A stretch of 64,000 nucleotides of DNA from JANSYA01 sp965243385 (GTDB taxonomy: Bacteria > Spirochaetota > Leptospiria > Leptospirales > Leptonemataceae), in the NCBI GenBank assembly GCA_965243385.1, contig CBDEUV010000002.1, forward strand, positions 6,076,001 to 6,140,000, written 5' to 3'. Every line of letters begins with the position of its first letter. The stretch's first letter is position 1. The position numbers and the translations under genes were made by a program. The notes below the pieces were generated by a model, which was not told where the DNA came from, ran no database searches, and saw only the letters and a list, made by a program, of their open reading frames with translations. Shown one piece after another: positions 1 to 9,346 of this stretch.

Positions 1-921
1 GCGCAGCTTTCGCATCCGGGACGCCAGACCTCCCGGCTGGTCAACAACAGTCCTGTATCGGCTTCGAACGTCGGTCTCTCCGATTGGAAGTTGTACGCCC
101 GGCCGCGACCGTTGCTCGAAGCGGAGATCGAAAGCCTGATCGCGGCTTTCGTGCGCACCGCGGAGATTTGTAAACGCGCCGGGTTCACGGGAGTCCAGAT
201 TCATGCGGCCCACGGTTATCTGCTCAGTCAATTTCTGTCGCCGCTCACGAATTTACGCGACGACCGCTGGGGCGGTTCCCTCGAAAATCGCGCACGCTTG
301 CTCTTAACGATCGTCCGGGCCGTACGCGAGGCGGTCGGCGCGGAATTCCCGATCGCGGTGAAACTCAACTCGGCCGATTTTCAGCGCGGCGGTTTCAGCG
401 AAGACGATTCCCTGGCGGTGATCGCTATGCTGGAGGGCGAAGGCGTGGACCTGATCGAAATTTCCGGCGGCAACTACGAAAGCCCGAGTATGATGGATCT
501 TAACGTCAAAGAAAGCACGCGCAAACGCGAAGCCTATTTCATCGACTTCGCCCGTCGGGTACGCGAACACTCGAAGCTGCCCTTGATGATCACCGGGGGT
601 TTTCGTAATCGCGCGTTCGTCGAAGCCACCCTGAAGAATCGAGAAGCCGATGTGATCGGTATGGCGCGTCCCTTTCTCGTGGATCCGGCTTTCGGTCGCA
701 GCTTTCTGAGCGGCGAATTGCAGGCGGTCGAATTGCCGCGCTTTCGCGTGGGGAAAGCCCTGAGTCTGATGAGCGAAGGCGGTTATTATAATTTTCAGCT
801 CGCGCGCCTGGCCCGCGGGCGCAGCCCCCGGCTCGACATTGGACCGTATCGCGCGGCGGCTCACATTCTGTGGCATGAAACGAAAAAGTCGATCGCCCAT
901 CGCCTGAAATCGCGCAACTGA
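1..921 (+). CDS. NADH:flavin oxidoreductase (Old Yellow Enzyme family), 5'-truncated
   Basis: The frame is open from base 1, so the gene begins upstream of the window. The visible 306 residues start with QLSHPGRQ, an Old Yellow Enzyme motif, followed by the family signature GFTGVQIHAAHGYLLSQFLS and the DRWGGSLENR stretch. The C-terminal GMARPFLVDP helix marks the phosphate-binding end of the FMN TIM barrel. Members reduce activated C=C bonds (enones, dienoyl-CoA, nitro compounds) with FMN and NAD(P)H. No 4Fe-4S or second flavin domain follows the barrel, so this is the single-domain NemA/YqjM-like type and not a full 2,4-dienoyl-CoA reductase. The TTG at 91 sits inside the conserved domain and is not the start. 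The substrate cannot be told from sequence. Confidence 0.9.
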   Translation, partial: AQLSHPGRQTSRLVNNSPVSASNVGLSDWKLYARPRPLLEAEIESLIAAFVRTAEICKRAGFTGVQIHAAHGYLLSQFLSPLTNLRDDRWGGSLENRARLLLTIVRAVREAVGAEFPIAVKLNSADFQRGGFSEDDSLAVIAMLEGEGVDLIEISGGNYESPSMMDLNVKESTRKREAYFIDFARRVREHSKLPLMITGGFRNRAFVEATLKNREADVIGMARPFLVDPAFGRSFLSGELQAVELPRFRVGKALSLMSEGGYYNFQLARLARGRSPRLDIGPYRAAAHILWHETKKSIAHRLKSRN

Positions 922-993
922 TCCTGGCCGGGAAATTCCAGTATCCGATTCACCCGCGCTTCGTTAGTTTCAATGCAGACCTGAGACCGACTG

Positions 994-1012
994 TGTCGCA
1001 GTACCTGCGACA
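994..1012. promoter_or_regulatory. Palindrome TGTCGCAG-TAC-CTGCGACA, candidate operator
   Basis: A perfect inverted repeat with 8-bp arms and a 3-nt centre ends 18 bp before the start codon of the downstream lipoprotein gene. No T-tract follows, so it is not a Rho-independent terminator. Its core, TGTCGC-N7-GCGACA, recurs exactly at 44628-44646. An operator function is inference. Confidence 0.45.
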
Positions 1013-1030
1013 TGCGTCCTGGAATGCAGT

Positions 1031-2191
1031 ATGCGAAGCAGACGATGGATACCCGCAGTCGCTCTTTTTGTAGCAGGTCTATGCGGAGCCTGCCGGTCTA
1101 CAACGGATGCGACTGCGACAGCTTCATCGAAGCCGGCGATCCTGGCGCAAGCACTCGAAATCGTCAGCCAGCCCTGGCATAATACCCAACATCATCTTCC
1201 GGCCGGCGAGGGTTTCCGTAATATCTGGACGCCCGTATATGAAGCCTCCGCCCTGCGATCCTTCGGCTGGATCGCGAGTCGGCCTTTCACAGTATGGCGC
1301 GACTACAGCGGCATTCCGCGCGAAGCGATCGATGCAGAGCGACTGCGGACCGAACTCCGGACGAATCCGCCGCGTCGCTTTCGCGCTCACTGGATCGGTC
1401 AATCCACCGCTCTGATCGAGTTTCACGGTCGCACGATTTTGACCGATCCGATCTTCGCCGCGCGTTCCAGTCCCGTGAGTTTCGCCGGCCCGGCGCGCCT
1501 GGCCAGGCTCCCGCTGCAACTCGCGGAGTTACCGCCGATTGACGTCATCGTGATTTCGCACACCCACTACGATCATCTGGACATTGAAAGCCTGCTGGAA
1601 CTGGATCGTCGTTACCAGCCGCTCTTCGCCGTGCCCCTGGGAGTCAAAACGATTCTGAGTCGGGCCGGCTTGCGCAATATCGTGGAACTGGACTGGCACC
1701 AGTCCGTCGATTTGCCGACGCGCCTCGCCGATCCGGCCGGGAACGGAGATCCTTTGCGCATCCATTGTACTCCCGCGCGACACTTTTCGAATCGCGGACT
1801 CACCGACCGTAACGAAACGCTCTGGGCGGGCTGGATGTTCGAACGGCCGGCTCGCGACCAGCGCATCTTCTTCGCGGGGGATACGGGTTACAGCCCTCAT
1901 TTCAAAGAAATTCGCGAACGCCTGGGCGCGCCGACCCTGGCGATTTTGCCGATCGGCGCGTATTTACCGCGCTGGTTTATGCGCGAAGTGCACGTGGACC
2001 CGGAAGAGGCGGTGCGGGCCTTCGTCGATCTGGACGCCGAACACTTTCTGGCCATGCACTGGGGCACCTTCGATCTGGCCGACGAGCCGATTCTGGAGCC
2101 GATCGATGCGACCCGCAACGCCGCCCGGCGGCTGGGGTTGCCTGCGGATCGCGTTCATATTCTGCCGATCGGCGGTCAGATCGCGGATTGA
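1031..2191 (+). CDS. Metallo-beta-lactamase-fold hydrolase, NAPE-PLD/UlaG-like, putative lipoprotein
   Basis: The protein has 386 residues. An N-terminal hydrophobic segment ends in two cysteines (GLCGAC), a plausible relaxed spirochaetal lipobox, so export as a lipoprotein is likely. The metal site HTHYDHLD (H177, H179, D181, H182) is intact, and later histidines fit the remaining ligands (for example TPARHFSNRG, FAGDTGYSPHF, MHWGTFDL). The N-terminal HWIGQSTALIEFHG plus the overall layout matches the COG2220 family, which includes N-acyl-phosphatidylethanolamine phospholipase D and UlaG-type lactonases. A role in lipid turnover is possible but unproven. The start is ATG. The gene stands alone, preceded by the palindrome at 994-1012 and convergent with the PBP1A gene. 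Confidence 0.85.
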   Translation: MRSRRWIPAVALFVAGLCGACRSTTDATATASSKPAILAQALEIVSQPWHNTQHHLPAGEGFRNIWTPVYEASALRSFGWIASRPFTVWRDYSGIPREAIDAERLRTELRTNPPRRFRAHWIGQSTALIEFHGRTILTDPIFAARSSPVSFAGPARLARLPLQLAELPPIDVIVISHTHYDHLDIESLLELDRRYQPLFAVPLGVKTILSRAGLRNIVELDWHQSVDLPTRLADPAGNGDPLRIHCTPARHFSNRGLTDRNETLWAGWMFERPARDQRIFFAGDTGYSPHFKEIRERLGAPTLAILPIGAYLPRWFMREVHVDPEEAVRAFVDLDAEHFLAMHWGTFDLADEPILEPIDATRNAARRLGLPADRVHILPIGGQIAD

Positions 2192-2255
2192 ATCGCGCCG
2201 GCGGTGATTCCGACGGACGCGCAAGCGCGAATGCGCGGACGCACCTATCCGCGAC

Positions 2256-5200
2256 TCAGTCGGAGTGTTTCCAGCATTTGCCGGGTGGATGCGCCCGCGG
2301 AAAGATCTCTTTTTTGGTATGCGGACACTGCGCCGCGGCTTTCGCGCCGGTCTTCGTGCACACGCGATGATAGACGCCGTGCGGATCGAAACGAAATTTG
2401 CCGGGCGCTCGATTGCCCATGCCCGACGCGATAATACGCGCCCATAAGGGGCCGGCCACCGCGGATCCTGTCGCGCGCCCCATGCTGTTTGTGGGTTGAT
2501 CGTAACCGACCCACACCGCCGCCGAAACTCCCGGCAGAACTCCGACGAACCAGGCGTCGCGATGGTGATTGGAGGTTCCGGTTTTACCCAGAGTGAAGCG
2601 GCTCCAATAACCGGCGCCGCCTTTGCGGGCGGAATCGCGCAGCAGACTCGCCATTACGTGGGCGACGTCCCCGGAAAGCACGCGGCGTTTTTCCGGAATC
2701 CTGAGATTGAACTCGTCCGGCGCCGAGTCCGTACCGCGGGCGAAGAGCACTGTGCCGTCGTGGGCGACGACTCGTTCTATTAGATAGGGCCGGCGAACGA
2801 CGCCATTATTGCCGAAAGCGGTGTAGGCCGACGCCATCTCGAGCGGGCTCATTTCAAGACTGCCGATGGCCACTGTCAGGTCACGACGAAAGCGCTTGCG
2901 AAAAACATTTTCGTCCGGGAAAAAGAATTTCTGAAACTGCAGGGCGAGCCGGCTCATCCCCGTACGTTGCGCGAGCTGGATCGTCGGAATATTTAACGAT
3001 TTCTGCAAAGCGAAGCGCACCGAAACTTTGCCGTGATAATCGTCTTTGTAATTGCGCGGCTTCCACTCCGGGTCCTCTTCCGGGCCGGGGCCGTCTTCCG
3101 GAAAGGGTTTGTCGTGAAAGACCGACGCGGGCGATGCCCGGCCGCTTTCGATCGCCGCGGAGTATACGATCGGTTTAATGGCGCTGCCGGTCTGGCGGCG
3201 CATGGCGATGGCGTGATTCAGCTGATTGCCCGCGCGAAAGCCCGCGCCGCCCTGCATAAACAAAACGGCGCCCGTCGCGGGCGCGACTCCGATTGCAGCG
3301 GCCTGCAGGCGCGGCGTATCGCTGCGGGGCGCGGGCAGGCCCAGTACCTGTAGCCCCAGACGGGCGTCTTCGTATTCCCGGGCCAGGCGATCCCGCAGGC
3401 CGCGTCGACGAACCGGTTTCCCGTCGACGATCTCATAGGGCGGATAGCGCGGATTCACTTCGCCGATGTACAGCGGTGTTTCGCGGGTCGCGGCTTTTTG
3501 CAGAGCCGGATCGATGCTGGTATGAACGGTGACTCCCGTTCGAAATAATTCAGCGATATGCGCGGCGCTGAAGTCGGACAGGGGCCGGGCGCGTTGCGTG
3601 CGTGACGCACGCCGCCGTAATGGCGCACGGTCCAGCTTCGCGCTGCTCGCGCTTTCGTCATCACTCGCGGAGAATATGCCGGCCGCGGCGGCCGCGAGTC
3701 CGCCCGTCGCTGTTTCCGCGTTGGCGGCCGATTGGTCGGCTGTGCGTTTAGCGGTATTTCTGGCCATCATCCGTAGGGCCAGCCGGACATATTCGGCGAC
3801 ATAGGGCGCGTGGTTCGTGCGGCTGGCGAAGACGCTCTGATTGGGGCTCAGATCCTGCGCGCCCGCGAACAATAGATTCTTTTGATGGCGGTAACGATCG
3901 GCGGGGATGCGCGGGAAATCTTCGCGCACCATGCGGCTGTACAGGAGATCCATGCGCTGTTCCAGGCGCGCCGGATTGCGCAGCGGGCTGAATTCGGCAG
4001 GCGCGGGCAAAACGGTGACGAGCATCAGCTCTTCGGCGAAATTCAGTTCGTTGAGCGGCCGCTGAAAAAAGAAGGCGGCGGCGACCTGCATGCCGTAGGC
4101 TCCGTGGCCCATATAGACATGGTTCACGTACGCCGTGAGTATTTCGTTTTTCGTCAGCCGCGATTCCAGCTGGCGGCAGAGCACCGCCTCCTGAAATTTG
4201 CGGGTCAAACTGCGGCTGCGATTGCGCAGCGCCATGCGCGCGACCTGCTGGGTGATCGTCGATCCCCCTTCGACGTAGCGTCCCGCCGCCAGATTGCGAA
4301 AGAAAGCCCGCACGATCGCCAGGGGGCGAATGCCGCCGTGTTCATAAAAGCTTTCGTCTTCCACGAAGAGCAGCTTGCGTTTGAGCGAATCCGGAAACCC
4401 GGCCTCGCCGGCGGCGATGCGGCTATTGCTGGTCTTGCGCGCGAAGAGTTCCGCCAGCTGTCCGCCGTCTCGATCGAGCACGCGATTGGGCTGCACGGGT
4501 TGGAGCCTGGCTTCGAATACTTCCATCGATTCCGACAGAGCCAGCCGGGGAAAGGCAAACGATGCACCGATGTAGACGGCCAGCAAGACAAGCGGCGCCG
4601 CGAGATAGGCTCCGGCCAGAACCGGCCCCGGCAGTCGCTGCGGCCAGAGCAGTGCTCGCAGAGCGGCCGTCCTGGCGGCCAGCGCGGCCAACAAGCGGCC
4701 GGGACTCCAGCGATTGCCCGGCGAGTTCAGAAGCGCATCCGGCTGCGCCGAATCCGCTGCGGCCCTTGAGCCGGCGGAATCGCCCGGGCGATAGCCGGAC
4801 CGGAATGCGTCGGCGATCGAGTCGCCGACGTCCCGCAGGCGTTCGATCGTCAGAGCGGGAAAGAGGCGTGAATTGCGCAAGCGGCGCCGCAGAGCGGGGC
4901 CGAAATCGCCGCGCCGGACGACGATCGTGCGCCGAATGCGTCTGCCGGCGAGCAACACGCTGCGCGCATAGACCTGCAGCGCGGCCAGCACGGCGGCGCC
5001 GCGGACCCGGGTCCATTTTACGCCGGCTATTGTTGTTTCTCCCGCAAGGCGAGCGACCGCTGCGAGCGCAGTCCGAATGCTCTGTACGGCGCGGCTGCCG
5101 GTGGTTCGAATCGCATCCTGTCCGGAACGCAGGCCTGCGGCCATGGCGCCGGTGCTTTCGAGAAAAACCGAAGCGATGCGATAACGTAAAAGATAGAGTT

Positions 5201-5672
5201 GCGAAACCCAGGCGCCGGCGTACCCGCGCAGGCGAGAGCCGCGTGGGAGCTGGTGTTCTTTCGCGGACGGCGTCTTCGCCGCTGTATCCGAATCCGCCGC
5301 CGACGATGCTTGCGGTTGTGACGAAGCGCTGGCCGCTATGCTGTCAGCCGGCGACCTTTCGGGCAACGCGGGGTCGTTCGCGGCGGCGGTGCTTTTCGCC
5401 GGTCCGGTGGAAATTTCGAGGGGCGGCGGCGGTTCCGGCGTGGGGTCGACGTAGTCCACGCCCGGTTTCAAATCGTACTCGCGAATGGGACGCGAAAGCA
5501 GGCGTTTGCGTTTGAGCTTTGCGAGCCCGCCATCCCGGTTGTCGAGCCAGACGGGGGTGCGACAATCCGGGCAGCGGATCTTCATCAGCTCGGCCTGGGT
5601 TGGTTTGATCAGCAGGCGGAAGGTCAGTTCGCACTCGCGACAGGTATGGGTGAAGAATTTTGTCGAAGACAT
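2256..5672 (-). CDS. Class A penicillin-binding protein (PBP1A-like) with N-terminal zinc ribbon
   Basis: Bifunctional peptidoglycan glycosyltransferase/transpeptidase of 1138 residues, far longer than the usual 750-850. The extra length is N-terminal. Residues 11-37 hold a C-x2-C...C-x2-C zinc ribbon (CREC...CPDC), followed by about 300 residues of Pro/Ala/Arg-rich sequence before a single membrane anchor at about 350-372. The GT51 domain follows (EDESFYEHGG near 437, GGSTITQQVAR, RKFQEA). The transpeptidase has SAIK near 829, SLN and KTGTSN near 1027, so both activities look intact. I chose the ATG at 5672 because the zinc ribbon starts directly after it; an in-frame extension to 5858 has no recognisable domain. 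The gene is divergent from nhaC. Confidence 0.92.
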   Translation of the reverse strand: MSSTKFFTHTCRECELTFRLLIKPTQAELMKIRCPDCRTPVWLDNRDGGLAKLKRKRLLSRPIREYDLKPGVDYVDPTPEPPPPLEISTGPAKSTAAANDPALPERSPADSIAASASSQPQASSAADSDTAAKTPSAKEHQLPRGSRLRGYAGAWVSQLYLLRYRIASVFLESTGAMAAGLRSGQDAIRTTGSRAVQSIRTALAAVARLAGETTIAGVKWTRVRGAAVLAALQVYARSVLLAGRRIRRTIVVRRGDFGPALRRRLRNSRLFPALTIERLRDVGDSIADAFRSGYRPGDSAGSRAAADSAQPDALLNSPGNRWSPGRLLAALAARTAALRALLWPQRLPGPVLAGAYLAAPLVLLAVYIGASFAFPRLALSESMEVFEARLQPVQPNRVLDRDGGQLAELFARKTSNSRIAAGEAGFPDSLKRKLLFVEDESFYEHGGIRPLAIVRAFFRNLAAGRYVEGGSTITQQVARMALRNRSRSLTRKFQEAVLCRQLESRLTKNEILTAYVNHVYMGHGAYGMQVAAAFFFQRPLNELNFAEELMLVTVLPAPAEFSPLRNPARLEQRMDLLYSRMVREDFPRIPADRYRHQKNLLFAGAQDLSPNQSVFASRTNHAPYVAEYVRLALRMMARNTAKRTADQSAANAETATGGLAAAAAGIFSASDDESASSAKLDRAPLRRRASRTQRARPLSDFSAAHIAELFRTGVTVHTSIDPALQKAATRETPLYIGEVNPRYPPYEIVDGKPVRRRGLRDRLAREYEDARLGLQVLGLPAPRSDTPRLQAAAIGVAPATGAVLFMQGGAGFRAGNQLNHAIAMRRQTGSAIKPIVYSAAIESGRASPASVFHDKPFPEDGPGPEEDPEWKPRNYKDDYHGKVSVRFALQKSLNIPTIQLAQRTGMSRLALQFQKFFFPDENVFRKRFRRDLTVAIGSLEMSPLEMASAYTAFGNNGVVRRPYLIERVVAHDGTVLFARGTDSAPDEFNLRIPEKRRVLSGDVAHVMASLLRDSARKGGAGYWSRFTLGKTGTSNHHRDAWFVGVLPGVSAAVWVGYDQPTNSMGRATGSAVAGPLWARIIASGMGNRAPGKFRFDPHGVYHRVCTKTGAKAAAQCPHTKKEIFPRAHPPGKCWKHSD

Positions 5673-5849
5673 ATACCGGTCAGCAGCAGGGACAGTGATA
5701 TCAGCAGGGGGCGTATATTGACAAGCAGCAATCGCGCGGACCGGGTCGCCCGCATTTGATAAGACGAAGCACGCCGCGTTTTCCCGACCGCTAACGGCCG
5801 AAAAATGCGTTTGACCCGCTCCCCGAAAGACAGACGGATATATCCATTC

Positions 5850-7406
5850 ATGAGTCACAGCGAAGAGAGCCGCCGCGCGCCGCAGCCAGCCGAATCAGGC
5901 GAGGACCCCGGACACGCGGTGTTGCCCGGTCCGCACGAATCCGCGTCGGTCGGCTTCTGGTTCGCCTTCGCGCCGGTGTTATGTCTGATCGTACTGCTGG
6001 TCGGCAGCGTCTGGGTCTTCGGCGACGATGCGACGGGGGGACCGAGCCAGGTCGCGCTGATGCTGGCCGGATTCGTCGCCGCCGGCTTCGCCTTGAAAAG
6101 CGGCACGAGCTGGTCGCGCCTGGAAGCGCAGGTGCTGCGCAGTACCGGTTACGTCACCCAGGCGATTTTGATTTTGTTACTGGTCGGCGGATTGATCGGC
6201 ACCTGGATTCTGGGCGGCATCGTGCCGACGCTCATCGTGTGGGGTCTGCGTTTGCTTTCGCCGGAGCTCTTTCTGGCCGCGGCCGTCGTGATCAGCGCGC
6301 TGGTGTCGCTCGCCACGGGCAGCTCCTGGTCGACCGCGGGCACCCTGGGATTGGCATTGATCGGCATCGGCAATACGATGCAGATCGATCCGGCGATGAG
6401 CGCGGGAGCCGTGATCTCCGGCGCGTACTTTGGCGATAAGATGTCGCCATTTTCGGAAACGACGAACCTGGCGTCCTCGATGGTCGGCGTGGATCTCTTC
6501 ACGCATATCCGGCACATGCTGTACACGACTGTGCCCGGTATCCTTATAACGCTTTTGATTTTTTTTGTGATCGGCCTGGCGGGCGACACGGCGGTCGGCT
6601 ACGACCCCGCGCGCATCGACGTGGTGATCTCCGGCATCGAAAGTGTTTTCGATACTTCGCCGGTGATGTTTCTGCCCCCGCTGATTCTCTTCGTACTGGT
6701 TGCGCGCCGCATGCCCGCGATTCCCGCACTTATGGTGGGCCTGCTGCTCGGAGTTTTATTCGCGCTTTTGTTTCAACCCGAAGCGCTGCGCGGCTTTGAA
6801 CCGGCGGGCGCGGCGGCGTCCGATTCTGGTTTTCTGACAGCTGCCATCCGCGCCGCGGGGCACGCAGCGGCTACGGGTTACGTCTCCAGCAGCGGAGTGC
6901 CGGAAGTCGACGATTTGCTTTCGCGCGGGGGTATGTCCAGTATGCTCACCACGATCTGGCTGATTCTGGCGGCGATGTTTTTCAGCGGGATCATGGAAGG
7001 CAGCGGATTTCTGCAACGCATCGCTGCGGGCATTCTGCGTTTCGCGCGCGGGGCCGGTCACCTGATCGCGGCGAGCCTGGGCACGTCGTTCTTTCTGAAT
7101 TTCACGGCTTCGGATCAGTATCTGTCTCTGGTCGTCACCGGGCGCATGTACAAAGACGCGTTCAGCCGGGAGGGCTTAGAACACAAAAATCTGAGCCGGG
7201 CCTTAGAAGACTCCGGGACGCTGACCTCGGCGCTGGTTCCCTGGAATACCTGCGGCGCGTTCATGGCGTCGACTCTGGGAGTCGCGACGTTATCCTATTT
7301 GCCGTACGCCTTTTTGAACTGGACCGTTCCCCTGATTTCCCTCGCGTACGGCTACGCCGGCTTCAGCATTGCGCGCCGTCGAATTCAAGAGCAAGCCCCG
7401 GAGTGA
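5850..7406 (+). CDS. nhaC: Na+/H+ antiporter, NhaC family
   Basis: Multi-spanning inner-membrane protein of 518 residues with around a dozen hydrophobic segments. The stretch GSSWSTAGTLG and the motif GAYFGDKMSPFSETTNLA are typical of NhaC. A second half motif (FLNFTASDQYLSLVVTGRMY, then the region ending in LVPWNTCGAFMA) matches the C-terminal half. The family exchanges Na+ for H+ in pH and sodium homeostasis. The charged N-terminal tail of about 35 residues is cytoplasmic. I chose the ATG at 5850 over the upstream one at 5805 because the extension lacks conserved content. A TTGACA at 5718-5723 is present, but I see no matching -10 box. A second, unrelated antiporter (NhaA) is encoded 4 kb away. 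Confidence 0.9.
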   Translation: MSHSEESRRAPQPAESGEDPGHAVLPGPHESASVGFWFAFAPVLCLIVLLVGSVWVFGDDATGGPSQVALMLAGFVAAGFALKSGTSWSRLEAQVLRSTGYVTQAILILLLVGGLIGTWILGGIVPTLIVWGLRLLSPELFLAAAVVISALVSLATGSSWSTAGTLGLALIGIGNTMQIDPAMSAGAVISGAYFGDKMSPFSETTNLASSMVGVDLFTHIRHMLYTTVPGILITLLIFFVIGLAGDTAVGYDPARIDVVISGIESVFDTSPVMFLPPLILFVLVARRMPAIPALMVGLLLGVLFALLFQPEALRGFEPAGAAASDSGFLTAAIRAAGHAAATGYVSSSGVPEVDDLLSRGGMSSMLTTIWLILAAMFFSGIMEGSGFLQRIAAGILRFARGAGHLIAASLGTSFFLNFTASDQYLSLVVTGRMYKDAFSREGLEHKNLSRALEDSGTLTSALVPWNTCGAFMASTLGVATLSYLPYAFLNWTVPLISLAYGYAGFSIARRRIQEQAPE

Positions 7407-7460
7407 CCGACCGCCGGGCATATGCTAATTTCCCGTTGATTCGCCACGAGTCAGGAGGAA

Positions 7461-8639
7461 ATGATGTTACAGGTGAAAGCGAAGAGCCGAAACGAAAGCA
7501 GGGCGAGCCGTACCCTGGCCGACCCCCGTTGGGCCAGAGTCGTCGCCCGGGATCCGGAAGCCGACGGGCAGTTTTATTATTCGGTCAGGACGACCGGCGT
7601 CTATTGCCGACCGTCCTGCGGGGCCCGCCGCGCTCGACCGGAAAACGTCGATTTTCATGCGAGCCCGGCCGCCGCGGAGGCCGCCGGCTTTCGTCCCTGC
7701 AAACGCTGCCGTCCGTCCGGACCGCCGGCCGCCTCGACCGAAGCGCGCCAGGCGCAGATGATCGCGCGCGCCGTTCAGCTGCTTGAAACTTCGGAAGAGG
7801 CGCCGGATCTCAAGAGTCTGGCGGAAGCGGCGGGCGTGAGCCCCTATCATTTTCATCGCGTGTTTAAGGCGCGCACGGGATTGACCCCGGCGGCGTACGC
7901 CCGGGCGCACCGAGCGCAGCGCATGGAGCAGGCGCTCGCCGGCCAGCAAAGCGTCACCGACGCGATCTTCGAAGCGGGCTACGGGTCCAGCAGTCGCTTT
8001 TACGAGCAGTCGAATGCGCGGCTCGGCATGACCCCCGGAAAATATCGCGAAGGCGGTCCGGGCGCTGAGATTCGTTTCGCCATCGGCGCCTGTTCCCTGG
8101 GAGCCGTGCTCGTCGCGTGCAGTCAACGGGGCGTTTGCGCGATCTTACTCGGCGACGATCCCGAAGAGCTGGCGCTCGATTTACAAAAACGTTTCTCGCA
8201 GGCCGCCAGGTTGATCGGCGATGATCCTGCTTTCGCGAAGTTGGTGGCGAAGATCGTCGGATACATCGAAGACCCGAACCGCAGTCTCGACCCGAAGATC
8301 GCCCTGGATGTGCGCGGCACCGCGTTTCAGCAGCGCGTCTGGGCGGCGCTCCAGGAGATTCCCCCCGGCGAAACCCGCAGCTATTCCGAGCTGGCCGCGC
8401 AGATCGGCACGCCCGGCGGCGCCCGGGCGGTGGCGAGAGCCTGCGCCGCGAATCATCTGGCGGTGGCCGTACCCTGCCATCGTGTGATTCAGCGCGACGG
8501 CGGTCTTTCCGGCTATCGTTGGGGCGTCGAACGCAAGCGTACGCTGCTGGAGCGCGAAAGTCCGGCCGGATCTCAAACGAGCGCGCGCCGCACTCCCATG
8601 CGCACTCCTTTGAGAAAAACAAAACGAGGCGCTCGATGA
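7461..8639 (+). CDS. ada: Bifunctional Ada: methylphosphotriester sensor/regulator and O6-methylguanine-DNA methyltransferase
   Basis: The protein has 392 residues. The N-terminal zinc domain carries C49, C53, C80 and C83 with the same spacing as E. coli Ada C38/C42/C69/C72, so the methyl-phosphotriester acceptor is probably C49. An AraC-type HTH follows (LAEAAGVSPYHFHRVFKARTG). The C-terminal methyltransferase has PCHRV with acceptor C339 and ends ...GLSGYRWGVERKRTLL. The protein repairs DNA and, once methylated, should activate its own operon. A strong Shine-Dalgarno (AGGAGGA, 7453-7459) precedes the ATG. The stop overlaps the start of the next gene (ATGA), indicating an operon ada-oxygenase-alkB devoted to alkylation damage. 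Confidence 0.95.
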   Translation: MMLQVKAKSRNESRASRTLADPRWARVVARDPEADGQFYYSVRTTGVYCRPSCGARRARPENVDFHASPAAAEAAGFRPCKRCRPSGPPAASTEARQAQMIARAVQLLETSEEAPDLKSLAEAAGVSPYHFHRVFKARTGLTPAAYARAHRAQRMEQALAGQQSVTDAIFEAGYGSSSRFYEQSNARLGMTPGKYREGGPGAEIRFAIGACSLGAVLVACSQRGVCAILLGDDPEELALDLQKRFSQAARLIGDDPAFAKLVAKIVGYIEDPNRSLDPKIALDVRGTAFQQRVWAALQEIPPGETRSYSELAAQIGTPGGARAVARACAANHLAVAVPCHRVIQRDGGLSGYRWGVERKRTLLERESPAGSQTSARRTPMRTPLRKTKRGAR

Positions 8640-9346
8640 AGGCGGTTCGCCGCGAACAAGCCGCGTTTTCGGCGGAATTGAACGAACGCGGCTTCGCTCT
8701 GCTGGATCAGTTGCTGGCTCCAGAAGAGTGCGACGAGCTGACCGAAGCCTTCGAGCAGGATGCGCTCTTTCGCAGTCGAATCGACATGAGTCGTTATAAT
8801 TTCGGCAGCGGCGAGTATCGTTATTTCGCCTATCCGCTGCCGGAACGCATCGCGCAACTGCGTTCACGCCTGTATTCCCAGCTGGTCGCGACGGCGAATG
8901 ACTGGCGCCAGGCGCTCGCGCGGCCCGGCCAGGACGCAGCCGATTTCCCGGCGAAACACGAAAGCTATCTTGCGAGCTGTCACGCGGCCGGTCAGACGCG
9001 ACCGACGCCTTTGCTCCTGCGATATCGAGCAGGCGATTACAACCGCCTGCACCAGGATCTGTACGGCGCGCACGTCTTTCCCATTCAGGTGGCGATCCTG
9101 CTATCGGAACCCGGGCGGGACTTTCAGGGCGGCGAATTCGTGCTGACCCGGCAGCGGCCGCGCATGCAGTCGCAGGCGGATGTCGTGCCGCTGCGTCGAG
9201 GGCAGGGTGTGGCCTTCGCCGTGAACCAGTTTCCGGTTCCGGGTCGTCGGGGCCTGAGTCGCGCGGTTATGCGGCACGGGGTCAGCCGCGTGCATGCCGG
9301 AGAGCGCCATGTGCTGGGGATGATCTTTCATGACGCTGCCGGGTGA
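8636..9346 (+). CDS. 2OG-Fe(II) oxygenase (COG3826-like) in the adaptive-response operon
   Basis: The protein has 236 residues. The double-stranded beta-helix iron site is visible as H139-Q-D141 (NRLHQDLYG) and H214 (MRHGVSRVH), with R/H residues after it for 2-oxoglutarate; the intervening FQGGEFVLTRQRPRMQS is typical of this family. It starts within the stop codon of ada (ATGA overlap) and overlaps alkB by 17 bp, so the three are translationally coupled. It is not AlkB itself: it lacks the AlkB nucleotide-recognition lid, and alkB follows. By context its substrate is an alkylated nucleic acid or protein, but that is inference. An upstream in-frame start at 8519 would lie inside ada and is rejected. 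Confidence 0.85.
   Translation: MKAVRREQAAFSAELNERGFALLDQLLAPEECDELTEAFEQDALFRSRIDMSRYNFGSGEYRYFAYPLPERIAQLRSRLYSQLVATANDWRQALARPGQDAADFPAKHESYLASCHAAGQTRPTPLLLRYRAGDYNRLHQDLYGAHVFPIQVAILLSEPGRDFQGGEFVLTRQRPRMQSQADVVPLRRGQGVAFAVNQFPVPGRRGLSRAVMRHGVSRVHAGERHVLGMIFHDAAG

Noticed and set aside
5673..5858. 62-residue N-terminal extension of the PBP1A frame
   Set aside because: No conserved content; the zinc ribbon begins right after the ATG at 5672 and the region is needed for the divergent nhaC promoter.
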